Shown here one piece after another: positions 18,172 through 26,468 of a DNA stretch of 64,000 bases. Position 1 is the first letter of the stretch, and each line of letters opens with the position of its first letter. The translations under genes and the position numbers were made by a program. The notes beneath the pieces are model-generated. The model had not been told where the DNA came from. It saw nothing but the letters and a program-made list of their open reading frames with translations, and ran no database searches. The stretch is from an uncultured Porphyromonadaceae bacterium. Lineage in GTDB: Bacteria; Bacteroidota; Bacteroidia; Bacteroidales; Muribaculaceae. The stretch is from assembly GCA_937892215.1 (NCBI GenBank), contig CALAVE010000061.1:1-64000 (forward strand), read 5' to 3'.

Positions 18172-18206
18172 AGTGGCTTCTTCGTGAGAAAAGGCCACTT
18201 TTTTTC
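18172..18206 (+). terminator. Terminator after the M23 gene
   Basis: AGTGGC (18172-18177) pairs with GCCACT (18194-18199), the stem can extend with TCTT/GAGA-type pairs, and a TTTTTTT tract follows directly. Confidence 0.85.
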
Positions 18207-18323
18207 ACCCGCCGCTGCCTCCAGCAGAACTATAATCTTGAATCGGGATAATTACACTGATTCAGGTAAACAAAATCGGTTATGGCACAACTCCTGATTA
18301 CCAATGTGTGGTAATGGATTGTG

Positions 18324-18689
18324 CTAAAAGGCGCAAGCCCACCCGAATCTGCGCACTAAATCCTGTAATAGATTATGGTCGCGAACGGGGATTGTCAACG
18401 AAACAGTTTCTCGTAGATTATCGCGCTCTGCTATCATAGCAGTGTCGAGGTCGTACTGAGTTTGTATGTTCATCCAAATCTCAGCAGGTATGCCTAATGC
18501 TTTCTCTAATTTCACCGCTACGCTGAGCGATATGCTACGCTTCCCTTTTATGGTCTCGCTTAGGACAGAAGGCCTAATGCCGGTTTCTTGAGCGAAACGC
18601 TTCTGGGTAAATCCACGCTCTTTCAACTCATCCCTTAACATTTCTCCCGGATGAGTGGCTAATAATGGGGTTATTTGTTCCTTATTCAT
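18324..18689 (-). CDS. higA: HigA-type antitoxin (XRE family)
   Basis: DNA-binding antitoxin that neutralises the adjacent HigB-like toxin and represses the operon. Started at the ATG 18687-18689 (121 residues), which overlaps the higB stop by 8 nt; a TTG six codons upstream is possible but weaker. The HTH motif lies in HPGEMLRDELKERGFTQKRF, AQETGIRPSVLSETIKGKRS and LSVAVKLEKALGIPAEIWM, the exact HigA/VapI pattern. Toxin-first order is typical of higBA. Confidence 0.92.
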   Translation of the reverse strand: MNKEQITPLLATHPGEMLRDELKERGFTQKRFAQETGIRPSVLSETIKGKRSISLSVAVKLEKALGIPAEIWMNIQTQYDLDTAMIAERDNLRETVSLTIPVRDHNLLQDLVRRFGWACAF

Positions 18690-18999
18690 AGTGCTTGGAA
18701 ATTTCAATTATTAATGCGTTTACAATGATGCCTTGTTCGTCGGGAGATGTATGAAAAAGCAACCTATATTGATTGTTAATCCAAACGGCACCTACTCCGT
18801 TCAAATCTCCCTTCTTTTTCTCATAATGAAGCGACTTGATCAAAAACAGGTCTTCCAACCTACGCACCGCCTTGATGTAGTTCACAACTTTAATAAATCG
18901 TATTATTATGTCTCGAGGCAAGCGTTTGTAAAGTCGGTCGCTTGTTTTTCCTGTCCTATATAATTCTTCAAGAGAGGATTTCTCAAATGCTATGTTCAT
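18682..18999 (-). CDS. higB: HigB-type toxin (RelE superfamily)
   Basis: 105-residue ribosome-dependent mRNA interferase candidate. Features: LYKRLPRDIIIRFIKVVNYI, LFLIKSLHYEKKKGDLNG, and the strand VWINNQYRLLFHT, which carries the basic residues typical of HigB (NQYRL). The C-terminus NALIIEISKHYE is the usual edge strand. It forms a type II toxin-antitoxin operon with higA. Promoter -7 box at 19023-19030. Confidence 0.92.
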   Translation of the reverse strand: MNIAFEKSSLEELYRTGKTSDRLYKRLPRDIIIRFIKVVNYIKAVRRLEDLFLIKSLHYEKKKGDLNGVGAVWINNQYRLLFHTSPDEQGIIVNALIIEISKHYE

Positions 19000-19022
19000 A
19001 TTATATAAGCTAATTGACGTTA

Positions 19023-19030
19023 CAAAGATA
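19023..19030 (-). promoter_or_regulatory. -7 box of higBA
   Basis: TATCTTTG on the minus strand, 24 nt upstream of the higB start codon. The surrounding sequence is very AT-rich. An autoregulatory operator could not be delimited. Confidence 0.55.
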
Positions 19031-19233
19031 AAAAAAATAATTTATAAAATTTACAAATTTGCGAATTTTATTTATAGGGGACAATTTGCTCTACTTTTTT
19101 ATCGTAACTATTCAGCGATTCATCTTTTTGAGTCGCCTGCGGCGAGAAATCATTCAAATCTAACCAAATCAAACAAATTTATATGTCGAAAAACATAACG
19201 CTTTGAATTCCCATAAAAAAATCTTTATTTTTC

Positions 19234-19264
19234 TTTGATGTTTGCGCTGATATAGTTATTTTTG
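19234..19264 (+). promoter_or_regulatory. Promoter of the DUF4143-type ATPase gene
   Basis: TTTG (19234-19237), 19 nt, TATTTTTG (19257-19264). Transcription should start near 19271, just before the first of two identical palindromes at 19276-19328. Confidence 0.7.
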
Positions 19265-19275
19265 CATTGAAAATA

Positions 19276-19328
19276 CGGAGTATAACTCCCGATTTTATAA
19301 GAAAACTCGGAGTATAACTCCCGATTTT
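19276..19328. repeat. Two direct copies of a palindromic operator-like motif
   Basis: A 21-nt unit occurs at 19276-19296 and 19308-19328, identical and 32 nt apart (three helical turns). Each contains the palindrome GGAGT-ATA-ACTCC. They lie between the predicted transcription start and the ATG of the ATPase, the position of a repressor operator or an mRNA-level site. No separate regulator gene is adjacent. Confidence 0.8.
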
Positions 19329-19352
19329 TACGATTTTAAATAATCTAATTAT

Positions 19353-20504
19353 ATGATACAGCGACAATTAGCCATAGAAGATGCAAAACATAGTAGTGTA
19401 TTTCTATTTGGTGCTCGCCAAACAGGTAAAACGACATTATTGCTTTCGCTTTTCCCCAACAGCAGATTCTACGATCTGCTGGAGAATGACACCTATGAGC
19501 GTTTCAGGCGCAATCCTTCATTACTCCGTCAAGAATTAAGCGAATGTAGTCCAGGCGAGATTGTAATTATCGATGAGATTCAGCTGATTCCAGAGTTACT
19601 CAACGAGGTTCATTGGCTCATCACGCGCAACGACATTCACTTCATCCTGAGCGGTTCCAGTGCAAGAAAGTTAAGGCGTAAAGGCGTTAACACTCTTGGC
19701 GGCAGAGCCATAAGGAACGTACTCTATCCCCTGGTCAGTGCTGAAATTCAAGATTTTGACATCGTCAAGGCAGTTAACCATGGTATGTTGCCCACTCATT
19801 ATCTTGCGCCCAGTGTCAGAATACTCCAAAAGCGACTACAAGCCTACATATCGGTCTATCTCAAGGAGGGAATTGCGGCTGAGGCGCTGGTGCGGCGCTT
19901 ACCGTCGTTCACAAGGTTCATGGAAGTGGCGGCACTAACCAACGGTGAAATTGTAAATTACAAGAACGTCGCCCAAGATTGTGGCGTTGATGCCAAGACG
20001 GCAAAGGAATATTTCAATATTCTGGAGCAGACTCTCATCGGATATATGGTGCCAGCATTTAGCAGAACGGTGAAGCGCAGAATCAATCAATCTCCACGAT
20101 TTTACTATTTCGACGTGGCTATCCCTAATTACCTGTTACACAAGTGCAACTTGCGACCTGGCAGCGACGATTTCGGCCATGCCTTCAAGCACCTTATGAT
20201 GCAGGAAATTATCGCATATTTAGGTTACAACGATATAGAGAATGGGCTTTTCTATTGGCATACCTACACCGGTTATGAGGTTGACGCAGTGCTTGGCGAT
20301 GCTCAAATCGCCATTGAATTCAAGTCATCCACTGAAGTAAGGTCGAAGCATCTTCGGGGCCTTAAAGCATTTCATGAAGAACACCCTGACGCTCGACTTA
20401 TCATTGTCTCTCTTGACGCTCAACCTCGCATTTTCCATGAGGTTGAAGTTATGCCTGCCGGGCACTTTCTCAAGCAGCTGTGGGGAGGCAAGATCTATTT
20501 ATAA
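19353..20504 (+). CDS. AAA ATPase with DUF4143 domain
   Basis: 383 residues. The N-terminal AAA_14 domain has Walker A GARQTGKTTLL (~20-30), Walker B EIVIIDEIQLIPELLNEV and sensor-like HFILSGSSARKL. The C-terminal half is DUF4143, with a PD-(D/E)XK-like core: YEVDAVLGDAQIAIEFKSS holds the D...ExK pattern. A winged-helix-like linker (NYKNVAQDCGVDAKTAKEYF) is present. This family is widespread and mostly orphan; function is unknown, with ideas ranging from defence to regulation. Codon use and the AT-rich upstream stretch differ from neighbours, suggesting acquisition together with higBA. Confidence 0.9.
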   Translation: MIQRQLAIEDAKHSSVFLFGARQTGKTTLLLSLFPNSRFYDLLENDTYERFRRNPSLLRQELSECSPGEIVIIDEIQLIPELLNEVHWLITRNDIHFILSGSSARKLRRKGVNTLGGRAIRNVLYPLVSAEIQDFDIVKAVNHGMLPTHYLAPSVRILQKRLQAYISVYLKEGIAAEALVRRLPSFTRFMEVAALTNGEIVNYKNVAQDCGVDAKTAKEYFNILEQTLIGYMVPAFSRTVKRRINQSPRFYYFDVAIPNYLLHKCNLRPGSDDFGHAFKHLMMQEIIAYLGYNDIENGLFYWHTYTGYEVDAVLGDAQIAIEFKSSTEVRSKHLRGLKAFHEEHPDARLIIVSLDAQPRIFHEVEVMPAGHFLKQLWGGKIYL

Positions 20505-20508
20505 ACAG

Positions 20509-20545
20509 CAAAACCCACTGACGTTCAGTGGGTTTTGTTAGTTTT
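20509..20545 (+). terminator. Bidirectional terminator between the ATPase and tRNA-Leu
   Basis: CAAAACCCACTG (20509-20520) and CAGTGGGTTTTG (20526-20537) form a perfect 12-bp stem with a five-base loop; T-rich on both sides, so it can stop both convergent units. Confidence 0.88.
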
Positions 20546-20553
20546 TCGGTTTT

Positions 20554-20638
20554 TGGTGCGCCTGATAGGACTCGAACCTACACGTCTTGCAACACCAGAT
20601 CCTAAGTCTGGCGCGTCTACCAATTTCGCCACAAGCGC
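20554..20638 (-). tRNA. tRNA-Leu (anticodon UAG)
   Basis: Minus-strand cloverleaf of 85 nt including an encoded CCA. Acceptor GCGCTTG pairs with CAGGCGC (one G-T). Anticodon stem CCAGA/TCTGG encloses loop CTTAGGA, giving anticodon UAG for CUA/CUN leucine codons. A variable arm of class II type (TGTTGCAAGACGT) and T-loop GGTTCGAGTCC are present. A TAACTTTG box lies upstream at 20671-20678. Confidence 0.95.
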
Positions 20639-20770
20639 AGGCAGGCACCTCATTGAGGCTTTTGCGGTGGCAAAGTTAGTGAAAAAACTTTGAACCGTAA
20701 AGTTTCACGGGAAAAACTTGCGCGCAATTCACGCCATTAATCTGATAATCAAACCAATGCAAGCGACATT

Positions 20771-22051
20771 TTACCAAGCGAACATGGGGTATCCGGCCAT
20801 GAGTTGGTTCACTTTTTCGCGAACGGAGCGGATTACGTGTTCGTTTTCGGGGCTGGCCAGTACGGTGTCGATCATCTCCACGATCTCGCCCATTAGCGGT
20901 TCTTTTGCACCGCGAGTGGTGATTGCCGGTGTGCCCAGTCGGATTCCGGAAGTCTGGAAAGCCGAGCGCGTGTCGAACGGCACCATGTTCTTGTTCACCG
21001 TGATGTCGGCAGCCACGAGCGCGTTTTCGGCTACTTTACCGGTGAGTTCAGGATACTTGCCACGCAGGTCGAGCAGGATGCAGTGGTTGTCGGTCCCGCC
21101 TGAGGCAATCTTGTAGCCCTTATCGAGCAGAGCCTGAGCCATAGCCTGAGCATTGGCCCGTACTTGGAGAGCATAGTCCTTGAAAGCCGGCTGCAGAGCC
21201 TCGCCGAAGGCCACAGCCTTAGCGGCGATAACGTGTTCCAGCGGACCGCCCTGCACTCCGGGGAAGACGGCGCTATTGAGCAGAGAGGACATCTTGCGCA
21301 CCTCGCCCTTCTTAGTGGTGATACCCCAGGGATTGTCAAAGTCCTTCCCCATGAGGATAATTCCGCCACGCGGTCCTCGCAGAGTCTTGTGCGTGGTGGA
21401 GGTGACGATGTGGGCATATTTAAGCGGGTTCTGAAGCAGACCGGCGGCTATCAGTCCGGCCGGGTGAGCCATGTCGATCATGAGGATTGCACCCACCTTG
21501 TCGGCAATGGCCCGCATACGCGGGTAATCCCATTCGCGGCTGTAGGCACTGGCTCCGCCCACAATCAGTTTGGGTCGCTCGCGCAGAGCCACTTCCTCCA
21601 TCATGTCGTAATCCACCAGATTAGTGTCGGCGGTGACGTTGTATTCGCACTGGCGGAACACCAGCCCTGAGAAGTTCACAGGGCTCCCGTGCGAGAGGTG
21701 ACCTCCGTGGGCCAGGTTCAGGCCCATAAACTTGTCGCCCGGCTTCATCACAGCCATGAAGACAGCCATGTTGGCCTGGGCGCCGCTGTGAGGCTGCACG
21801 TTGGCATACTCAGCGCCGAAGAGTCGGCAGATACGCTCTATGGCCAGGTTCTCGGCCTCGTCCACCACCTGGCAGCCGCCATAGTAGCGGTGTGCGGGGT
21901 ATCCCTCGGCATATTTGTTAGTGAGGCAACTTCCCATTGCCTGCATCACTTGTTCACTCACAAAGTTCTCACTTGCAATCAGTTCTATGCCACGCTGCTG
22001 ACGCTCGTGTTCACGCCTGATGATGCTGAAAATCTCGCTATCGTGTTCCAT
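20771..22051 (-). CDS. glyA: Serine hydroxymethyltransferase
   Basis: PLP enzyme interconverting serine and glycine with tetrahydrofolate; main source of one-carbon units. 426 residues. Signature stretches: [50 protein letters not shown], the PLP-lysine motif [15 protein letters not shown], and [15 protein letters not shown]. Single gene with a TATATTTG box upstream at 22103-22110 (minus strand). No terminator was recognised between its end and the tRNA promoter. Confidence 0.97.
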   Translation of the reverse strand: MEHDSEIFSIIRREHERQQRGIELIASENFVSEQVMQAMGSCLTNKYAEGYPAHRYYGGCQVVDEAENLAIERICRLFGAEYANVQPHSGAQANMAVFMAVMKPGDKFMGLNLAHGGHLSHGSPVNFSGLVFRQCEYNVTADTNLVDYDMMEEVALRERPKLIVGGASAYSREWDYPRMRAIADKVGAILMIDMAHPAGLIAAGLLQNPLKYAHIVTSTTHKTLRGPRGGIILMGKDFDNPWGITTKKGEVRKMSSLLNSAVFPGVQGGPLEHVIAAKAVAFGEALQPAFKDYALQVRANAQAMAQALLDKGYKIASGGTDNHCILLDLRGKYPELTGKVAENALVAADITVNKNMVPFDTRSAFQTSGIRLGTPAITTRGAKEPLMGEIVEMIDTVLASPENEHVIRSVREKVNQLMAGYPMFAW

Positions 22052-22102
22052 CTTATCAGTATGTTAATTAGTTATCAGTGTTAATGGGTTTTTCTTAATT
22101 TG

Positions 22103-22110
22103 CAAATATA
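22103..22110 (-). promoter_or_regulatory. -7 box of glyA
   Basis: TATATTTG on the minus strand, 52 nt before the glyA ATG; -33 element not clear. Confidence 0.45.
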
Positions 22111-22222
22111 ACAAATTTATTCCATGATTAGGCACACTTGTCCCAACTTTTTCACGACGCGGTCTTAAACGCCGTAAAAATGCCGAAGTTACTGTCACTC
22201 GGCATAAAAAGAATAAATTCTT

Positions 22223-22253
22223 TTTGTTCTTCGCTCGTTTATTCGTAACTTTG
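22223..22253 (+). promoter_or_regulatory. Promoter of the riboswitch-BspA transcript
   Basis: TTTG (22223-22226), 19 nt, TAACTTTG (22246-22253). Transcription would begin near 22260, exactly where the cobalamin riboswitch starts. Confidence 0.8.
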
Positions 22254-22261
22254 CAGCGCAA

Positions 22262-22475
22262 AACTTTAGTGTTTGGTTCTTTCCGTGGCCGGAGCCACGG
22301 AGGATTAAAAGGGAATCAGGTGCGAATCCTGAACAGTACCCGCTGCTGTAAGTCCTTATCAATCACCACGCTTGCACATTTTGCCACTGACATTCTGTTT
22401 TCAATCGTGAAACTACATCTTTGTCGGGAAGGCGCAAGCGAGGAAGGACAAGTCAGAAGACCTGCCTTACACTGA
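22262..22475 (+). ncRNA. Cobalamin riboswitch
   Basis: Aptamer for adenosyl- or methylcobalamin. Recognised by the conserved blocks AGGATTAAAAGGGAATCAGG (22301-22320), TGCGAATCCTG, CAGTACCCGCTGCTGTAAG (22334-22352) and the B12 box AAGTCAGAAGACCTGCC (22450-22466), in the correct order and spacing. It precedes the BspA-like gene by about 230 nt. In that gap AAAAGACGCTGTCAGCC (22503-22519) can pair with GGGCCGTCAGCACTTTT (22574-22590), which may belong to the expression platform; there is no classic terminator. Confidence 0.95.
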
Positions 22476-22706
22476 GCCGGGCTGATTGCCGTCCAGTCAA
22501 AAAAAAGACGCTGTCAGCCATGTTCACGCGGAATTTGAACAATGGCCAGTCCTTAAAGATGTAGTTGGCTTTCGGGCCGTCAGCACTTTTGAGAAAGAAT
22601 TGACCGCAGGCGATGCTTCGTTAATCGTGCCTTGCTCTGTCGCGTGGACTTTAAGATTGAAATTATAGTATAATTACTTAATTAATATTTTAAAGTTCAA
22701 TTTATT

Positions 22707-25700
22707 ATGAAAAAACTTCTACTATTCTGCACGGCTGTGTGCCTGGTGTTCTCACTGAGCGCACAGATGAAGGTGCAAGGAGTGCCCCTGGCCGACATTC
22801 ACAAGGTTCAGGCGCAAATCAAGAAAGCGGCCAATGAAGGTACTTTCACATTCGACGACATCAAGAACTGGAGCGGAGAAGGCCAGAACGAGGCAGCATT
22901 CGCTATCCAGTGGAACACCGGCAAGGAATCGGAGACCACCGCCATGGTGTTTGGCTACCGCTGGGACGGCACCGCAACCGCGGCCGACATGCTGGATGCC
23001 ATCGTAAAGAACAACCCGAGACTCTACTACATGTCACAGGGCGGAACAGCCTACGGAACGACGGTGGGCGGATTCGGCTGGGACTATGACGATGACGGAG
23101 ACATAGCCCTAATGCTGGACGGTACGCGAATCGAAAGCGAGACACGATTCTTTAACGGCACTTCTAATAACTTCGACAAATACACCGCAGCCGATGAGGA
23201 CGATTACTGGGCCTCAGGGTGGTACTCCGGCTACTGGTCGCTGTGGCAGAAAGCGTCGGCTGATGCTTCGTGGGGCTACGCTTCGACGGGCATAACCGGC
23301 ATGAAGTTGACAAACGGAGGATGGGTTGGATTCAACTTCGCCGCCGGAATGAGCACCCAGAGTTGGATGCCCCTTGAGTCGGCACCCGCACTTATCCCGG
23401 AGGATGCCGAGACAAAAATCATCTACAACAATGTGTGTTACACACTCACCGCGTGGGGTAACACCAAGAAAGTGTCGGTTTCCGCACCATTTGAGGGTAC
23501 TGGTATAACTTACGCTTCAGACATCACTATTCCGGCAACATTCACCTACAAGGAGAACGAATACACGGTGACGGGAGTTGACGACGAGGCATTCAAGGGT
23601 TCGGCCGTTACATCGGTGTCGCTACCGAGCACCGTGAGCAAGATAGGCATCAGCGCGTTTGAGGACTGCGCAAGCCTCACATCGTTCACCCTGCCAGCGG
23701 CAGTTAAGAAGATAGGTAACGCGACGTTCAAGGCTTCGGGGCTGACAACGATGAACATTCCGGCGAGCGTAACGACAATCGGCGAGGGTGCATTCGAAGG
23801 CTGCGCGAGCCTGGCTACCATAACACTCAACGAGGGTCTTACACAGATAGGCGACAACGCATTCGCCGAGACCGCTATCAGTTCGCTGACGCTGCCGGCA
23901 TCAGTCACTACAATAGGCCAAGTGGCCTTCTTTGCGTGCGCCGCACTTGAGAACGTGACATTCGCCGATGGCCTCGCCACGATAGGCGACGGAGCATTCT
24001 CATACTGCGCCATCACCGAACTGGAGTTGCCCGTATCGCTAACCTCAATCGGGGTAAGCGCATTTGAGGGTTGTCCTCTCACAAGCATCAAGTCGATAAC
24101 CATCACCCCCGCAACCTGCGGCGACGGAGCGTTCGACGAGACCACCACGGCCACGGCCACAGTCACCGTGCCATTCGGTTACATAGACCTCTACAAGACC
24201 AAGGCCGTGTGGAAAGACTTTGTGAACTTTGCCGAGCAGACCATGCCGGTTCATGTGGGCGACCGCTTCACCAAGGACGGCATCGCCTACATAGTGACGG
24301 CCCTGGGTGACGAGTCGAACGAGGTGAAAGTCACCTACCATGACACACAGAACACCGTGGCCAACTCAAACAAGGCCGAATATACAGGCGACATAGAAGT
24401 TCCGGCAGTGGTGAATTTCCAGGGGTTAGACCTGAAAGTCACGGCCCTTGCCGACAGCGCATTCCTGGGAGCGACCGCTCTCACGTCGGTAGTACTGCCC
24501 GAAGGCCTGACCCACAGCGGCGCACGCGCATTCTACAACTGCTCGGCCATGACATCGGTGGACATACCCTCTACCCTCACCCACTTTGATTTGTACTCGT
24601 TCTACAACTGCAAGGCACTCACGAATATCGTGATACCGGAAGGAACGACCGAGATTCCCAACTACATGCTCTACAGCAACGAGAAACTGGAGACCCTGAA
24701 CCTGCCGAGCACCATTGAGACGATAGGCACCTACGCCTTCTCATACTGCAAGACGCTGGAAAGCGTGGTACTGCCAGAGAGCATCACTGAGATAGGCGCC
24801 AACACGTTCACCAGTTGCTCCAAACTGACAAGCGCAACACTGCCGTCACAACTCACCGCAATTCCGAACTATATGTTCAGCAACTGCGCCGCGTTGCCGG
24901 AAATTTCGATACCTGAGACAGTGACATCGATAGGCACGTATGCCTTCAACGGGTGCACCGTGCTGGCTTCAATCAGCCTTCCGCAGAATCTGCAGTCGAT
25001 AGGCCAAAACGCATTCGCATCGTGCAAGGCCCTGACCGAGATCACCATTCCCGAGAGCGTGACAACGGTGGGCAACGCGCTGTTCAGCGGCTGCACCAAC
25101 CTGAAGAAGGCCATACTGCCCGAGAACAGCGGCATCACCGCCTTGGGCACCAACTTCTTCAACGCATGCTCAAGTCTGACCGACATCACGTTTCCGAGCA
25201 CGCTGACTACAGTGGGTAACAACGCATTCCAGAAGTGCACATCGCTCTCCCAGATAGCCTTCCCCGAGACCCTCACATCGCTGGGTTCTTACGTGTTCAA
25301 CGGCTGCACGGCACTGAAGAGCGTGAGCGGCCTTGCTAATGTGGCTGAAGTTCCCAACTACGGATTCCAGAACTGCACGATGCTGGAGAGCGCGGATTTC
25401 GGCAAACATGTAACCCGCCTGGGAACATACGCATTCCAGAACTGCGGTGCGTTGAAGTCGGCCGACTTCGGCACTGAAATCACCTATATCGGCATGTATG
25501 CGCTGGACGGCTGCACGCAGGTTACCGATTTCCAGATAGGCGACGCAGTGACAGGCATTTACGCTTACGCGTTCCGCAACGTAGGCTTCAACGAGTTCGT
25601 CCTGCCGCCCACGCTGACTTCGTTCACCGGGGCATACGTATTCAATGGAGTGACCGACGCTCACGTATATTCAGCCCTGGAGAATCCGAAGGCCGCCAAT

Positions 25701-26345
25701 GCCAACACATTCACCATCAGCACCGGCGTGTATGCACCTGTTACCGTACTCTCAGGCACGGCAAGCAAGTACACATCGCTCACCGGTTGGAAATCAGCCA
25801 CTATCAGCGAGCCGGAGATAGAGCAGGTGGAGATTGCCGACAGCGAGATAGAGTTCGGAGAAAAGACCGTGACTGTGACCGCAACACCCGAGTTGGCTTA
25901 TGCCGAGGCACTGCCCGAGTCATTCGCCAAGTATAACGACTCATACTACCTGAAGAGCGCATCGAAGATATCGGTGGAGTTCGCTATTGACGGTGGCGGC
26001 AGTTCAGTGGCACGCAGAGCCGAGGCAGAGCCACAGAGCGTGGAAGGCACATATCAAGATGGCCAGATTGTGGCAGAATCGCCTGAGTTACAGGGTGAGA
26101 CCGCTTACAAATACCGTGTGGTGGTAACCGATGCCAACGGCACCGAGACCGCCAGCGATTGGCAGAAATTCACCACCGAGGGCACCATCACAGCCGTAAC
26201 CGACATCAAGGCTGAGTCCGAGGCAGTGGAGACCATCTACTACAATGCCCAAGGAATGCAGTCGAGCACACCGTTCCGCGGCATCAACATCGTGGTAACC
26301 ACGCATGCCGACGGCAGCAAGAGCACAAGCAAGGTGGTGAAGTAA
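22707..26345 (+). CDS. BspA-like LRR_5 surface protein under B12 riboswitch control
   Basis: 1212 residues. Signal peptide MKKLLLFCTAVCLVFSLSAQ. A distinctive N-terminal domain (~25-225) holds FDDIKNWSGEGQNEAAFAIQ, TTAMVFGYRWDGTATAADML and TTVGGFGWDYDDDGDIALML. About 780 residues of BspA/LRR_5 repeats follow (units such as VTSIGTYAFNGCTVLASI), interrupted once near 500-590 by a non-repeat linker. Then comes an Fn3-like stretch (~1040-1160) and the 40-residue C-terminal domain with IYYNAQGMQ and GINIVVTTHADGS shared with three other proteins here. BspA repeats usually serve adhesion; the riboswitch implies a cobalamin-related job. Convergent with the propeller gene at 26469. Confidence 0.9.
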   Translation: MKKLLLFCTAVCLVFSLSAQMKVQGVPLADIHKVQAQIKKAANEGTFTFDDIKNWSGEGQNEAAFAIQWNTGKESETTAMVFGYRWDGTATAADMLDAIVKNNPRLYYMSQGGTAYGTTVGGFGWDYDDDGDIALMLDGTRIESETRFFNGTSNNFDKYTAADEDDYWASGWYSGYWSLWQKASADASWGYASTGITGMKLTNGGWVGFNFAAGMSTQSWMPLESAPALIPEDAETKIIYNNVCYTLTAWGNTKKVSVSAPFEGTGITYASDITIPATFTYKENEYTVTGVDDEAFKGSAVTSVSLPSTVSKIGISAFEDCASLTSFTLPAAVKKIGNATFKASGLTTMNIPASVTTIGEGAFEGCASLATITLNEGLTQIGDNAFAETAISSLTLPASVTTIGQVAFFACAALENVTFADGLATIGDGAFSYCAITELELPVSLTSIGVSAFEGCPLTSIKSITITPATCGDGAFDETTTATATVTVPFGYIDLYKTKAVWKDFVNFAEQTMPVHVGDRFTKDGIAYIVTALGDESNEVKVTYHDTQNTVANSNKAEYTGDIEVPAVVNFQGLDLKVTALADSAFLGATALTSVVLPEGLTHSGARAFYNCSAMTSVDIPSTLTHFDLYSFYNCKALTNIVIPEGTTEIPNYMLYSNEKLETLNLPSTIETIGTYAFSYCKTLESVVLPESITEIGANTFTSCSKLTSATLPSQLTAIPNYMFSNCAALPEISIPETVTSIGTYAFNGCTVLASISLPQNLQSIGQNAFASCKALTEITIPESVTTVGNALFSGCTNLKKAILPENSGITALGTNFFNACSSLTDITFPSTLTTVGNNAFQKCTSLSQIAFPETLTSLGSYVFNGCTALKSVSGLANVAEVPNYGFQNCTMLESADFGKHVTRLGTYAFQNCGALKSADFGTEITYIGMYALDGCTQVTDFQIGDAVTGIYAYAFRNVGFNEFVLPPTLTSFTGAYVFNGVTDAHVYSALENPKAANANTFTISTGVYAPVTVLSGTASKYTSLTGWKSATISEPEIEQVEIADSEIEFGEKTVTVTATPELAYAEALPESFAKYNDSYYLKSASKISVEFAIDGGGSSVARRAEAEPQSVEGTYQDGQIVAESPELQGETAYKYRVVVTDANGTETASDWQKFTTEGTITAVTDIKAESEAVETIYYNAQGMQSSTPFRGINIVVTTHADGSKSTSKVVK

Positions 26346-26380
26346 GAGAACCGGAAACGACAGAAACTTTTGAGTATAGC

Positions 26381-26418
26381 GAGGGCGACAGTGTGTGAAC
26401 TGCCGCCCTCACTTTTGC
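26381..26418 (+). terminator. Terminator after the BspA-like gene
   Basis: GAGGGCG-a-CAGT (26381-26392) pairs with ACTG-c-CGCCCTC (26399-26410), one mismatch, followed by ACTTTTGC. Lies between convergent genes. Confidence 0.75.
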
Positions 26419-26468
26419 TAAACTGATTGGGTGATTGGGGTTTTTAGATTGATTGGGGTTTGGACAAA

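Noticed and set aside
19276..19328. CRISPR or iteron origin considered for the two 21-nt copies
   Set aside because: Only two copies, no replication gene, and the position between promoter and ATG fits an operator better.
22180..22205. ATGCCGA/TCGGCAT hairpin with a minus-strand T run, considered as a terminator
   Set aside because: No minus-strand gene feeds into it; it lies just upstream of the riboswitch promoter and its use is unclear.
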